From: Rhodoferax sp. TH121
Lineage (GTDB): Bacteria; Pseudomonadota; Gammaproteobacteria; Burkholderiales; Burkholderiaceae_C
NCBI RefSeq assembly: GCF_002251855.1
Contig: NZ_NOXW01000021.1
Span: 434,001 to 498,000 of the forward strand
Direction: 5' to 3'
Length of the DNA stretch: 64,000 bases
Shown here: positions 34,042-43,078 of the stretch, piece after piece
Layout: every line of letters starts with the position of its first letter
Position numbering within the stretch: the first letter of the stretch is position 1
Translations under genes and position numbers: made by a program
Notes under the pieces: generated by a model
The model's database searches: none
Seen by the model: the letters and a program-made list of their open reading frames with translations, nothing else
What the model was told of the DNA's origin: nothing

Positions 34042-35463
34042 TCAGGTGGGCGAGGTGGGGAGGGGCAATCGTACACAGGCGTCCAAGCCCACACACAAGC
34101 CCTGTTCGTACAGGTTGGTGAGCGTGATGCTGCCGCCCAGTGCCTTGACCATCTCCCGTGTGATCGTGAGGCCCAAGCCGGAGCCCGAATGGGCGTGGCC
34201 TGCTGCGAAGGGCTGGAACAGGCGCAGGCGCAGTTCATCCGAGATGCCGGGGCCGCTGTCCTCGATGTGTAGCTCGGCCATGCCGTCCTGTGGCATCAGG
34301 CGCACGCTGAGCCGGCCACCCCGCGGGCTCAGGCGTATCGCGTTGTGCAGCAGGTTGCGCGCCATTTCGCGCAGCATCCATTCGTGGGCGTGCACCAGGC
34401 ACGTCTCGGTGCGGATGTCAAAGTCCAGGTCTTTCTCGGCAATCAGGGCCGACACATCCAGCGCCACGGCGCGCAGCGGTTCGGCCCAGTCCATGGTGGC
34501 GAAGTCCTGTTGCTGCTTGACCTGCTCCACCTTGGCCAGCGAGAGCATCTGGTTGGCCAGCTGGGTCGCGCGGTCCACAGTGGTCTGGATTTCCTGCAGG
34601 GCCTCGGTCGGCGCTACATCGCCGCGCAGCGCGGATTGCACTTGCACCTTGAGCACCGCCAGCGGCGTGCGCAACTGGTGGGCCGCATCACGCACGAAGC
34701 GTTTTTGGTGGTCTAGCAGGTGCTGCAGGCGCTGCATGACCTGGTTGGTGGCTTCGGTCAAGGGGCGAATTTCCAGCGGCAGGTGGGTGGCGTTGAGGGG
34801 CGTCAGGTCATCTTCAGGGCGCTGTTGCAGCTCGCTGCTCATGCGGCGCACCGGGCGGGTCACTCGCTGCACGACGATCAGCACAACCGCGGTAATGACG
34901 GTAATCAGAATGGCTTGCCGTTGCAGTGTGTCGATCAGGATCTGCCTCGCCAGGGTGCGGCGCAGCTCCAGCGTTTCGGCCACCTGCACCATGGCCATCG
35001 TGCGTTCGCGCCGTGTGGCCACAGGCTGCAGCAGCACCGCGACACGTACCGGGTCGCCGCGGAACGTGTCATCGTAAAAATCCACCAGAGCAGCATACGG
35101 TCCCTGGTTGGGCAGAGTGCCGCGCCAGGCGGGCAAGTCCTCGGCGCCGTCGACCCACTGCCCTCTAGCATCGGAGATGCGGTAATTCATGCGACTGCGG
35201 TTGTCAGCCTCAAAAGCCTCCAGGGCAGCATAGGGCACCTGCGCCCGCAGCCGGGCCTGGGGGCCGTCGCCCTCGATGTCGAGCAATTCCCCGATCGCCT
35301 TGGCGGATGCCAGCAAAGTGCGGTCATAGGCCGTGTTGACCGCACCCAGGGCCTGGCGGTAGAGGCTGATCGTGTCCACCACCACAAACAGCAGAATGGG
35401 CAGCAGAATGCCCAGCAGCAGGCTGCGTCGCAGCGACAGGGGCGCGCGGTCGCTGGGGGGCAT
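34042..35463 (-). CDS. tctE: Sensor histidine kinase, TctE-like
   Basis: This 473-aa inner-membrane kinase is predicted to sense a tricarboxylate or a related substrate for the divergent transporter. It has TM1 at 14-34 and TM2 at 183-200, and the 38-182 loop contains the sensing domain. HAMP-like and dimerisation regions follow, with the phospho-acceptor His262 in RDAAHQLRTPLAV. The N box is NLLHNAIRLSP with Asn374, and DSGPGIS and GSGLGLTITREM form the G boxes. The start at 35463, one base after the response regulator stop, was chosen because it gives a standard membrane kinase N-terminus. Confidence 0.92.
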   Translation of the reverse strand: MPPSDRAPLSLRRSLLLGILLPILLFVVVDTISLYRQALGAVNTAYDRTLLASAKAIGELLDIEGDGPQARLRAQVPYAALEAFEADNRSRMNYRISDARGQWVDGAEDLPAWRGTLPNQGPYAALVDFYDDTFRGDPVRVAVLLQPVATRRERTMAMVQVAETLELRRTLARQILIDTLQRQAILITVITAVVLIVVQRVTRPVRRMSSELQQRPEDDLTPLNATHLPLEIRPLTEATNQVMQRLQHLLDHQKRFVRDAAHQLRTPLAVLKVQVQSALRGDVAPTEALQEIQTTVDRATQLANQMLSLAKVEQVKQQQDFATMDWAEPLRAVALDVSALIAEKDLDFDIRTETCLVHAHEWMLREMARNLLHNAIRLSPRGGRLSVRLMPQDGMAELHIEDSGPGISDELRLRLFQPFAAGHAHSGSGLGLTITREMVKALGGSITLTNLYEQGLCVGLDACVRLPLPTSPT

Positions 35464-35464
35464 C

Positions 35465-36142
35465 TCAGCCTTCCGCCTTAAGCAGGTAGCCCAGGCCACG
35501 CAGGGTGACCAAGGCCACACCGGTGGCAGCCAGTTTTTTGCGCAGGCGGTAGACCACGACCTCGATAGCTTCAAACTGCACGTCCGCCTCGCCGGGGAAA
35601 ACCACCTCAAACAGGCGCTCCTTGCTAACTGCGTGGCCGGGGCGCGCCATCAGCGCCGCAATCAGAGCCAGCTCGCGCGGGCTCAGGTCCATGATCTGGT
35701 GGCGGTGGTAGAGCGCGCCGCTGCTTTTGTCCAGACGCAGGTTGCCCAATTGCAGGTCAGGGCTGCTGCTGGCAGTGCTACCGGAATGGCGGCGGTAGAG
35801 CGCGCGCACCCGGGCTTCCAGCTCGTCCAGGTCAAAGGGTTTGGGCAGGTAGTCGTCGGCACCGGCATTCAGGCCCAGCACCTTGTCGCCCACGGTGCCG
35901 CGGGCGGTGAGGATGAGCACCGGGGTGCGCATACCCTGGGCGCGAGCTGTCTTCAGGATGTCCAGGCCGTCCATGCCGGGCAGGCTCAGGTCCAGCACCA
36001 CCACGTCGGGCTCGGCGCTACGCCAGTGGTCCAGCGCCAGGCTGCCGTCGCTGCACACATCCACCCGCATTTGCGCGCGCACCAGGCTGCGCTGCAAGGT
36101 GGTGTGCAGGGCCGGGTCGTCTTCGATCAGCAAGAGATGCAT
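35465..36142 (-). CDS. tctD: Response regulator, OmpR family (TctD-like)
   Basis: This 225-aa transcription factor has a receiver domain at 1-118 (phospho-acceptor Asp51 in VVVLDLSLPGMDGL, Lys in LPKPFD) and a winged-helix DNA-binding domain at 130-225 (LSPRELALIAALMARPGHAV, VYRLRKKL). It is divergent from tctC across 84 bp and followed by tctE after 1 bp, the same layout as the Salmonella tct locus. The direct repeats GTTTGGACAGCC and GTTTGACAGGC (36159-36181) between the divergent genes are candidate binding sites. Confidence 0.93.
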   Translation of the reverse strand: MHLLLIEDDPALHTTLQRSLVRAQMRVDVCSDGSLALDHWRSAEPDVVVLDLSLPGMDGLDILKTARAQGMRTPVLILTARGTVGDKVLGLNAGADDYLPKPFDLDELEARVRALYRRHSGSTASSSPDLQLGNLRLDKSSGALYHRHQIMDLSPRELALIAALMARPGHAVSKERLFEVVFPGEADVQFEAIEVVVYRLRKKLAATGVALVTLRGLGYLLKAEG

Positions 36143-36158
36143 GGGGTTTTCCCTAGGC

Positions 36159-36181
36159 GTTTGGACAGCCGTTTGACAGGC
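36159..36181 (+). promoter_or_regulatory. Candidate TctD binding repeats and tctC promoter region
   Basis: Two similar units, GTTTGGACAGCC and GTTTGACAGGC, start 12 bp apart, the spacing used by OmpR-family regulators. The second unit contains TTGACA (36173-36178), which could double as a -35 element for tctC. No good -10 is visible at 17 bp, consistent with an activator-dependent promoter. This is inference from location and spacing. Confidence 0.4.
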
Positions 36182-36226
36182 TGGGCTCGCATCATAGGGC
36201 CTGCATTCAACACAAGGAGACATCCC

Positions 36227-37189
36227 ATGCGTCGTGATACCTTTCTGAAGTCCATGGCCGTTATGGCCGCAGCTGGCGCTCTGCCCCTGTCAGCCCGTGC
36301 CGCTGCCAACCTGAAGATGATGATCCCCGCCAACCCTGGTGGTGGCTGGGACGGCACCGGCCGCGCCTTGGGCAAAGCCCTGATTGATGCCAAAGCAGCA
36401 GACACCGTGCAGTACGAAAACAAGGGTGGCGCTGCCGGCGTGATCGGTCTTGCCCAGTTTGTCAACGCAGCCAAGGGCGACCCCAATGCCATGTTGATCA
36501 CCGGCGCCGTGATGGTGGGCGGCATCATCACGGGCAAGCCTGCGGTGTCCCTGGACAAGGCGACCCCCATTGCCCGTATCACCAGCGAATACAACGTGTT
36601 CGTGGTGCCAGCCGACTCCCCGCTCAAGACCATGAAGGATGTGGTCGCCCAAATGCAAAAAGACCCCGGCAGCGTGAAGTGGGGCGGTGGTTCGCGTGGT
36701 TCCACAGAGCACATCTGTGCTTCCATGTTGGCCACCAAGGTCAACGTGGACCCCAAGAAAGTGAACTACGTGGCATTCCGCGGCGGCGGTGAAGCGACTG
36801 CGGCCATCTTGGGCGGCAACGTCACGGTGGGCGGCAGCGGCTACAGCGAATTTGCCGAATACATCACCGCTGGCAAGATGCGCGCGATCGGCGTGACCTC
36901 CGAGAAGCGCCTTCCCGGCATCCCCAACATTCCTACCTTGAAAGAGCAGGGTTTTGACGTGGTGCTGGGTAACTGGCGTGCCGTATACGGGGCCCCCGGC
37001 ATCACGGCGGAACAGCGTGCAGCGCTGACCGAGATGGTGGTCAAGGCCACCAAGTCCAAGTCCTGGGCCGAGTCGCTGGAGAAGAACGGCTGGACCCCGG
37101 CTGTCCTGACCGGCAAGGCGTTTGACGACTTCGTGGACAACGAGTTCTCCAGCCTGCGCGGTGTGATGCACCTGGCCGGCATGTTGTGA
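36227..37189 (+). CDS. tctC: Tripartite tricarboxylate transporter substrate-binding protein TctC
   Basis: This 320-aa periplasmic receptor captures citrate or related carboxylates for the TctAB membrane part. The N-terminus MRRDTFLKSMAVMAAAG is a signal peptide, with cleavage after ARA (near 26). The mature protein begins with the Bug/TctC fold motif MMIPANPGGGWDGTGRALG, followed by ENKGGAAGVIGLAQF. The AAGGAGA site is 5 bp upstream of ATG 36227, which was preferred over earlier in-frame codons. The stop overlaps the tctB start (TGATG). Confidence 0.95.
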   Translation: MRRDTFLKSMAVMAAAGALPLSARAAANLKMMIPANPGGGWDGTGRALGKALIDAKAADTVQYENKGGAAGVIGLAQFVNAAKGDPNAMLITGAVMVGGIITGKPAVSLDKATPIARITSEYNVFVVPADSPLKTMKDVVAQMQKDPGSVKWGGGSRGSTEHICASMLATKVNVDPKKVNYVAFRGGGEATAAILGGNVTVGGSGYSEFAEYITAGKMRAIGVTSEKRLPGIPNIPTLKEQGFDVVLGNWRAVYGAPGITAEQRAALTEMVVKATKSKSWAESLEKNGWTPAVLTGKAFDDFVDNEFSSLRGVMHLAGML

Positions 37190-37698
37190 TGCGTGCGGTG
37201 ATCAAAGTGCGCCAGCAAACGGCGTTGGCTCTGGGGGTGCTCCTGATAGCACTCGGGCTGGCCAGCGGGGCCTGGGTCATTCCCTCGGAGGCAGGGTACG
37301 CGGGCGTAGGCCCGGACTTCCTGCCCTGGGTGGTCTCCGTGGCTCTGTTGCTGTGTGGTGGCTTTCTCCTGTGGGAGGCCCGCACGGGTGGTTTTCGGGA
37401 CCTGGAGGTTGACGAAGATGAACCAGCGCCGTACTGGCTAGGCTTTGTCTGGATGTCGGCGGGTCTGCTGGTGAATGGCGCTTTGATCACCACGATTGGC
37501 TTTATTTTTAGCTGCACCTTGTGTTTTGTGCTGGCTTCACGGGGCGTGCGCATGTCCCAAGGACAGCCCGCTGGGGGCGCACGGTCCTGGTTGCTGGACG
37601 CCGTCGTCGGTCTGCTGATTTCCGCTCCGGTGTACTGGATGTTTACCAAGTTTCTGGCCATTAGCTTGCCAGGTTTGACGCAAAGCGGGTGGTTGTGA
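37189..37698 (+). CDS. tctB: Tripartite tricarboxylate transporter small membrane subunit TctB
   Basis: This 169-aa integral membrane protein has four hydrophobic segments (about 9-29, 44-62, 85-115, 135-152) as in TctB. It is the small permease subunit and partners TctA, using a cation gradient. The ATG overlapping the tctC stop at 37189 was chosen; a GTG one codon earlier is also in frame. Its own stop overlaps the tctA start (TGATG), so the three subunits are tightly coupled. Confidence 0.93.
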   Translation: MRAVIKVRQQTALALGVLLIALGLASGAWVIPSEAGYAGVGPDFLPWVVSVALLLCGGFLLWEARTGGFRDLEVDEDEPAPYWLGFVWMSAGLLVNGALITTIGFIFSCTLCFVLASRGVRMSQGQPAGGARSWLLDAVVGLLISAPVYWMFTKFLAISLPGLTQSGWL

Positions 37699-39206
37699 TG
37701 GATATTTGGAACCAACTCCTGCAGGGGTTCATGACGGCGGGTACGCCGGTCAATTTGTTGTGGGCATTTGTGGGCTGCGCACTGGGCACCGCTGTGGGGG
37801 TGTTGCCTGGCATTGGGCCGGCCACGGCAGTGGCCATGCTTCTGCCCATCACCACCCAGGTGGAGGCCACGGCCTCCATGATTTTCTTCGCCGGTATTTA
37901 TTACGGCGCCATGTACGGTGGCTCTACCACCTCCATCCTGCTCAACACCCCGGGCGAAACCTCCAGCATGGTCACGGCCATGGAGGGCAACAAGATGGCC
38001 AAGAGCGGTCGTGCCGGGGCGGCCCTGGCCACCGCGGCGATTGGCTCCTTTGTGGCCGGCACCATTGCCACCATCGTCGTCACCCTGTTTGCACCGCTGG
38101 TGGCAGAGTACGCGGTCAAGCTCGGCCCACCTGAGTATTTCTGCCTGATGCTGTTGGCTTTCACCACCGTGAGTGCGGTATTGGGCCAGAGCACGCTGCG
38201 TGGCCTTACGGCCCTGTTCATCGGTCTGGCCATTGGGCTGATTGGCATGGACCAGATCACCGGCCAGGCGCGCTATACCGGCAACATGCCGGAGCTGCTC
38301 GATGGCGTGGAGATCGTGCTCGTGGCCGTGGGCCTGTTTGCGGTGGCCGAAGCCCTGCACGCTGTGCTGTTTGAAGGTAAGGTGGTGGAGACCGAAAACA
38401 AGATGAGCCGCGTGACCATGACGCGCTCGGACTGGAAACGCTCCATCCCGGCCTGGATTCGCGGCAGCGCGATTGGCGCACCGTTTGGTTGTATCCCCGC
38501 CGGTGGTACCGAGATCCCGACCTTCCTGAGCTACGCCACCGAGAAAAAGCTGGCCAAGCCTAAGCACCAGGCCGAATTTGGCACCAAGGGCGCGATTGAA
38601 GGGGTGGCTGGCCCGGAGGCAGCCAACAACGCGACGGTGACCACCGCCATGATTCCCTTGTTGACGCTGGGCATCCCGGTTTCCAATACCACTGCAGTGT
38701 TGCTCGGTGCCTTCCAGAACTATGGCATCCAGCCCGGTCCGCAGCTGTTCAGCAGCTCCTCGGCCCTGGTGTGGGCGCTGATTGCCTCGCTCTACATTGG
38801 CAACATCATGCTGCTGGTGTTGAACCTGCCCATGGTGGGCCTGTGGGTCAAGCTGCTCAAGGTGCCCAAAGCCCAGTTGTACGCCGGCATCTTGATCTTT
38901 GCCACAGTGGGTACCTATGGCATGCGCCAAAGCGCGTTCGACCTCTTCTTGCTGTACGCCGTGGGCTTGCTGGGATTGCTGATGCGCCGATTCAATTTCC
39001 CCACCGCACCGGTGATTGTGGGCATGATCCTGGGCCCCTTGGCGGAGGCGCAGTTGCGCAACGCCATGTCCATTGGCGAGGGCAGTGCCATGGTGTTCCT
39101 GCAGCGGCCCATGTCCTTGACGCTGCTGGTGGTGGTGGCTGCCGTGCTGGTCTTGCCACGCGTGTTCAAGCGCATGTCGCGCAAAAACATTGAGGCCATC
39201 GGCTGA
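37698..39206 (+). CDS. tctA: Tripartite tricarboxylate transporter large permease TctA
   Basis: This is the main channel-forming subunit, 502 aa with about 11-12 hydrophobic segments. Family landmarks are [20 protein letters not shown] (near 28-47), [20 protein letters not shown] (70-90), the [20 protein letters not shown] segment (about 300), and [20 protein letters not shown] near the C-terminus. It starts with the ATG overlapping the tctB stop. A palindromic repeat begins 10 bp after the stop, and no classical terminator is seen. Confidence 0.96.
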   Translation: MDIWNQLLQGFMTAGTPVNLLWAFVGCALGTAVGVLPGIGPATAVAMLLPITTQVEATASMIFFAGIYYGAMYGGSTTSILLNTPGETSSMVTAMEGNKMAKSGRAGAALATAAIGSFVAGTIATIVVTLFAPLVAEYAVKLGPPEYFCLMLLAFTTVSAVLGQSTLRGLTALFIGLAIGLIGMDQITGQARYTGNMPELLDGVEIVLVAVGLFAVAEALHAVLFEGKVVETENKMSRVTMTRSDWKRSIPAWIRGSAIGAPFGCIPAGGTEIPTFLSYATEKKLAKPKHQAEFGTKGAIEGVAGPEAANNATVTTAMIPLLTLGIPVSNTTAVLLGAFQNYGIQPGPQLFSSSSALVWALIASLYIGNIMLLVLNLPMVGLWVKLLKVPKAQLYAGILIFATVGTYGMRQSAFDLFLLYAVGLLGLLMRRFNFPTAPVIVGMILGPLAEAQLRNAMSIGEGSAMVFLQRPMSLTLLVVVAAVLVLPRVFKRMSRKNIEAIG

Positions 39207-39215
39207 CCGCAATTT

Positions 39216-39275
39216 GGCATGAAATAGGGCTCTAGCCCTCATGGATATTGCGCAAACAGCTCCTGAATTCATAGC
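39216..39275 (-). repeat. Dispersed palindromic repeat, copy 7
   Basis: Minus strand: GCTATGAATTCAGGAGC, then TGTTTGCGCAATATCCATGA and the perfect palindrome AGGGCTAGAGCCCT. It lies between tctA and the sigma-54 activator gene, both on the plus strand. Confidence 0.88.
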
Positions 39276-39309
39276 GATTCAGGGGCTGTTCCTGCGTTAA
39301 CATCGTCGC

Positions 39310-40797
39310 ATGCCCACCTCAGACTCCCTGCCGCGCGACGCCCAGAGCATTCTGGAGCTGGCTGCGCGCTCCATGTTTGCGCTGTTCTCCAGCGCCAGTG
39401 AAGGCATGATGCTGGTGGACCGGCAGGCCCGCGTGGTCTGGATCAACGAGCAGTACAAACGGTTTTTGCCGGCCCTTGGTTTTGAGCGCGAAGAAGACTT
39501 TGTCGGTCACCCGGTCTCCATGGTGGTGCACAACACACAGATGCACCAGGTGCTGGAGACTGGCAAGCCCATCCTCATCGATCTGCTGACGAACCGCGCT
39601 GGCACCTTTGTGGTGAGCCGTATTCCGCTGCGCGATGCGGCTGGGCAGGTGATTGGGGCCTTGGGTATCGTGCTGTTTGACCACGCCGAGACCACGCTGC
39701 AGCCCCTGATCGACAAATTTGCGCTCTTGCAGCGCGACCTGGACGACGCCCGCCGCGAGCTGGCCACCCAGCGCCTGCAAAGCCCCGGGCAGCGCCAGTC
39801 CAAATACACCTTTGCTAGTTTTGTCGGCTTGAGTCCGGCCGCAGTAGAAGTCAAACGCCATGCCCGTCGCGCTGCGCTCTCCAGCAGCCCGGTTCTGCTG
39901 CTGGGCGAAACTGGCACCGGTAAAGAGCTGCTGGCCCATGCCATCCACGCTGCATCCAGTCGGGCACGCGGCCCCTTCATCAGCGTCAACATTGCAGCTG
40001 TGCCCGAGACGCTGCTGGAGGCCGAGTTTTTTGGCTACGCACCGGGCGCCTTTACCGGAGCCGACCGCAAGGGGCGTGACGGCAAGTTCCGCCTGGCCGA
40101 TGGTGGCACGCTGTTTCTGGATGAAATTGGCGATATGCCGCAGGCCTTGCAAAGCAAGCTGCTGCGTGCGTTGCAAGAGGGCGAGATTGAGCCGCTGGGC
40201 TCCAACAAGCTGCTGCCGGTGAATGTGCGCGTGATTGCTGCCACCTCCCGTGACCTGGCGGGCTTGGTACGTGCGGGCAGCTTTCGCGAGGATTTGTTCT
40301 ATCGCCTCAATGTCTTGCCCATTCGAGTGCCTGCATTGCGTGAGCGGCAGGCCGACATCGCCGCGCTTTTGGAGGTGCTGGGTGAGGATGTGGCCCTGCG
40401 CAGCGGTCTGCCGCCGCCTGAACTCACCCCGGAAGCGCTGGCCTTGTTGGAGGCGCAGCCTTGGCCCGGCAACATCCGCGAATTGCGCAATGTGCTGGAA
40501 CAGGCCGTGATGCGCAGCGAGTCGGTACGGGTGGAGGCCGAGGTGTTTTCCTTGGTGCTGCGCGAATCGGGTGTGCAGCCACTGCAGGCAGCTCCTGTGC
40601 GCACCGCCCCGGTGACATCTGCTGGGGCTGCTGAGGCGCTGCCAGTGCGTCCATTGGCAGAGCAGGTGGCTGCCTTGGAGGCGCAGGCCATCCGTGATGC
40701 CATGGTGGCCCTGGGCGGCAACAAAGCGGCGGTAGCCAAGGCACTGGGCATCTCGCGTGCCACTTTGTATGCGCGTCTGGGAGTGTCTAAAACATAA
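39310..40797 (+). CDS. Sigma-54-dependent Fis family transcriptional activator with PAS domain
   Basis: This 495-aa bacterial enhancer-binding protein has a PAS sensor domain at about 20-125 (EGMMLVDRQARVVWINEQYK) and a central AAA+ ATPase at 165-390. The latter has Walker A GETGTGKE (199-206), the sigma-54 contact motif GAFTGAD (246-252) and Walker B TLFLDEIGDM. A Fis-type HTH is at about 465-490 (NKAAVAKALGISRATLYARL). The next operon carries a near-consensus sigma-54 promoter and an upstream palindrome, so this protein probably controls the Liv-type transporter. The PAS ligand is unknown. The ATG at 39310 lacks an obvious strong ribosome site. Confidence 0.93.
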   Translation: MPTSDSLPRDAQSILELAARSMFALFSSASEGMMLVDRQARVVWINEQYKRFLPALGFEREEDFVGHPVSMVVHNTQMHQVLETGKPILIDLLTNRAGTFVVSRIPLRDAAGQVIGALGIVLFDHAETTLQPLIDKFALLQRDLDDARRELATQRLQSPGQRQSKYTFASFVGLSPAAVEVKRHARRAALSSSPVLLLGETGTGKELLAHAIHAASSRARGPFISVNIAAVPETLLEAEFFGYAPGAFTGADRKGRDGKFRLADGGTLFLDEIGDMPQALQSKLLRALQEGEIEPLGSNKLLPVNVRVIAATSRDLAGLVRAGSFREDLFYRLNVLPIRVPALRERQADIAALLEVLGEDVALRSGLPPPELTPEALALLEAQPWPGNIRELRNVLEQAVMRSESVRVEAEVFSLVLRESGVQPLQAAPVRTAPVTSAGAAEALPVRPLAEQVAALEAQAIRDAMVALGGNKAAVAKALGISRATLYARLGVSKT

Positions 40798-40798
40798 A

Positions 40799-40823
40799 CA
40801 TGTGCATAAATTTCATGCACATG
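40799..40823 (+). promoter_or_regulatory. Candidate upstream activator site (palindrome)
   Basis: The perfect inverted repeat CATGTGCAT - 7 bp - ATGCACATG starts just after the activator gene stop. It lies about 82 bp upstream of the sigma-54 promoter, a typical position for an enhancer bound by an NtrC-type protein. Binding by the adjacent activator is inference. Confidence 0.6.
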
Positions 40824-40904
40824 AAATGTATAAAAATAAGACATTTGGAGTGCTTGTTTATGGTCGCTTAGAAAAATCCTGAGTGAAATCAAGCACTTGC
40901 GTAG

Positions 40905-40920
40905 TGGCACGTATTGTGCA
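40905..40920 (+). promoter_or_regulatory. Sigma-54 (-24/-12) promoter of the Liv-type operon
   Basis: TGGCACGTATTGTGCA matches the sigma-54 consensus TGGCACG-N4-TTGCA at all fixed positions except one T to G change, with GG and GC in correct spacing. It precedes the substrate-binding protein ATG by 38 bp. Confidence 0.8.
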
Positions 40921-40958
40921 AATTACTGCATGTCAAACCACAATACAAGGAGACAGAC

Positions 40959-42158
40959 ATGCACCCAAGCCACTGGGCCCCTCGGGCCACACTTTTTGCC
41001 GCAGGCCTTTGCGCGGCGTTGATGTCCGGCACGGCCTTCGCGCAGTCCAAGGAGATCAAGATCGCCCACATCTACAGCAAGACCGGCCCGCTGGAAGCCT
41101 ATGGCAAGCAGACCCAGGTCGGTTTCATGATGGGGCTGGACTACGCCACCGGCGGCACCATGACGGTGGCCGGCAAAAAAATCACCGTGATCGAGAAAGA
41201 CGACCAGGGCAAACCCGACCAAGGCAAGAGCTTGCTCGCCGCAGCCTATGGCGACGACAAGGTGGACCTGGCCGTGGGCCCCACGGCATCGCCCGTGGCA
41301 CTGGCCATGCTGCCCGTGGCTGAGGAATACAAGAAGATCTTGCTGGTGGAGCCCGCTGTGGCCGATTCCATCACCGGGGACAAGTGGAACAAGTACATCT
41401 TTCGCACCGGTCGCAACAGCAGCCAGGACGCGATTGCCAATGCCGTGGCGCTGGACAAGGCCGGTGTGACGATTGCCACCATGGCGCAAGACAGCGCCTT
41501 TGGCCGTGATGGCGTCAAGGCCTTCAAGGAAGCCATCAAGAAAGCCAAGCTGGTGCACGAGGAGTACCTGCCTCCTGCCACCACCGACTTCACGGCCGGC
41601 GGCCAGCGCCTGATTGACAAGTTGAAGGACCAGCCCGGCCGCAAGGTGATCTTCATCATCTGGGCTGGTGGCAACCCCTTCAAGATTGCCGACATGGACC
41701 TCAAGCGCCATGGCATCGAGATCGCCACGGGTGGCAACATCCTGCCGGCTATGGTGGCCTACAAGCAGTTCCCTGGCATGGAGGGCGCGGCTTACTACTA
41801 CTTTGGCATGCCCAAGAACCCGGTGAACGAAGCCATGGTGTCGCGCCATTACAGCCAGTTCAAGGCCCCGCCGGACTTCTTCACCGCCGGTGGTTTTAGT
41901 GCTGCCATGGCGGTGGTCACCGCGCTCAAAAACAGCAATGGCGACACCAGCGCCAACACGCTGATCAAGACCATGGAAGGCATGAGCTTTGACACACCCA
42001 AAGGCAAGATGACCTTCCGCAAGGAAGACCACCAGGCCATGCAGAGCATGTACCACTTCAAGATCAAGGTGGACCCGGCCTTTGCTTGGGGCGTGCCTGA
42101 GCTGGTCCGCGAGATCAAGGCCGAAGAGATGGCCGTTCCGATTCGTAATCAGCGCTAA
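40959..42158 (+). CDS. Liv-type ABC transporter substrate-binding protein
   Basis: This 399-aa periplasmic type I binding protein of the branched-chain amino acid/amide family has a signal peptide at 1-29 (LFAAGLCAALMSGTAFA). The mature start is KEIKIAHIYSKTGPLEAYG, and the second lobe has VTIATMAQDSAFGRDGVKAF. The ligand is not known: the family carries branched amino acids, urea, amides and aromatic acids. The AAGGAGA ribosome site supports the ATG at 40959. A 152-bp gap with a hairpin repeat separates it from the ATPase gene, which may allow higher expression of this subunit. Confidence 0.93.
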   Translation: MHPSHWAPRATLFAAGLCAALMSGTAFAQSKEIKIAHIYSKTGPLEAYGKQTQVGFMMGLDYATGGTMTVAGKKITVIEKDDQGKPDQGKSLLAAAYGDDKVDLAVGPTASPVALAMLPVAEEYKKILLVEPAVADSITGDKWNKYIFRTGRNSSQDAIANAVALDKAGVTIATMAQDSAFGRDGVKAFKEAIKKAKLVHEEYLPPATTDFTAGGQRLIDKLKDQPGRKVIFIIWAGGNPFKIADMDLKRHGIEIATGGNILPAMVAYKQFPGMEGAAYYYFGMPKNPVNEAMVSRHYSQFKAPPDFFTAGGFSAAMAVVTALKNSNGDTSANTLIKTMEGMSFDTPKGKMTFRKEDHQAMQSMYHFKIKVDPAFAWGVPELVREIKAEEMAVPIRNQR

Positions 42159-42191
42159 AAGAATGTGCCCGGCTACCGTGCAGTCGCCATG

Positions 42192-42260
42192 CGGCGTTGC
42201 GCGGTGCTCGGAATCCTCACGTACACAAGTACGTTCCGGTTCCTGCGCTCCGTGCGCCTT
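42192..42260 (+). repeat. Intercistronic hairpin element (second repeat family)
   Basis: A long imperfect stem-loop between the binding-protein and ATPase genes. The inner stem is ACGTAC-ACAA-GTACGT (42219-42234), the next stem is GGAATC/GGTTCC, and the outer arms are GC-rich. It resembles a hairpin repeat common in betaproteobacterial genomes and could stabilise the upstream mRNA or reduce read-through. Confidence 0.6.
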
Positions 42261-42310
42261 GCCTGACAACTGCCCGCTACACCGCTCCCATCCTTTTGGG
42301 AGCCCTCCAT

Positions 42311-43078
42311 ATGCTTGAAACCAAAGACCTCACGATCCGCTTTGGCGGTCACGTGGCGGTGAATGCTGTCAGCTGCAATTTCCTGCCTGGCACCTTAACC
42401 GCCATCGTTGGCCCCAATGGCGCTGGCAAAACCACGTACTTCAACCTGATCTCGGGCCAGTTGCAGGCCACGCAGGGCAGGGTGTATCTGAATGGCGCCA
42501 ATCTGTCGTCCCTCAGCCCCTCGGCACGCACACGCGCCGGGCTGGGCCGGGCGTTCCAGCTCACCAACCTGTTCCCCAACCTCAGTGTGCTGGAGAACGT
42601 ACGCCTGGCCGTGCAGGCCGCGAAGGACGGCAAGCATTTGCGTGGGCTCAATCTTTGGAGCATCTGGAGTGACCACAGCGCCCTGACCGAGCGTGCCCTG
42701 GAGATCCTGCAGGCCGTGGCATTGCGCGACAAACAAGATGCCACCGTGGCCAGCCTGCCGCATGGCGACCAGCGCAAGCTGGAGGTGGCGCTGCTCATGG
42801 CGCTGGACCCCGATGTGTTCATGTTTGACGAACCCACAGCGGGCATGAGTGCCGACGAAGCGCCGGTCATCCTCAACCTGATCCGTGCGCTGAAACAAGA
42901 TCCGACCAAGATCATTCTGCTGGTGGAGCACAAGATGGACGTGGTGCGCGAACTGGCGGATCGCATCATCGTGCTGCACAACGGCACGTTGGTGGCCGAT
43001 GGCGACCCGGCCGAAGTCATCGCTTCGCCGGTTGTGCAAGAAGCGTATTTGGGCGTGAGCGCCAAGGAGGCTGCATGA
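42311..43078 (+). CDS. ABC transporter ATP-binding protein LivG type
   Basis: This 255-aa ATPase has Walker A GPNGAGKTTYFN (about 36-47), Walker B VFMFDEPTAGMSADEA (about 172-187), and the Q-loop and H-loop (LVEHKMDVV). The ABC signature is degenerate (SLPHGDQRKLEVALLMALD) but readable. The start at 42311, MLETKDLTIRFGGHVAVNAV, is the family N-terminus; an earlier in-frame codon would cross the hairpin repeat. The stop overlaps the livF-type start (ATGA). Confidence 0.93.
   Translation: MLETKDLTIRFGGHVAVNAVSCNFLPGTLTAIVGPNGAGKTTYFNLISGQLQATQGRVYLNGANLSSLSPSARTRAGLGRAFQLTNLFPNLSVLENVRLAVQAAKDGKHLRGLNLWSIWSDHSALTERALEILQAVALRDKQDATVASLPHGDQRKLEVALLMALDPDVFMFDEPTAGMSADEAPVILNLIRALKQDPTKIILLVEHKMDVVRELADRIIVLHNGTLVADGDPAEVIASPVVQEAYLGVSAKEAA

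Noticed and set aside
37041..39272. A 743-codon minus-strand frame opposite tctA
   Set aside because: TctA is clear; the antisense product is His/Gly/Gln-rich without motifs.
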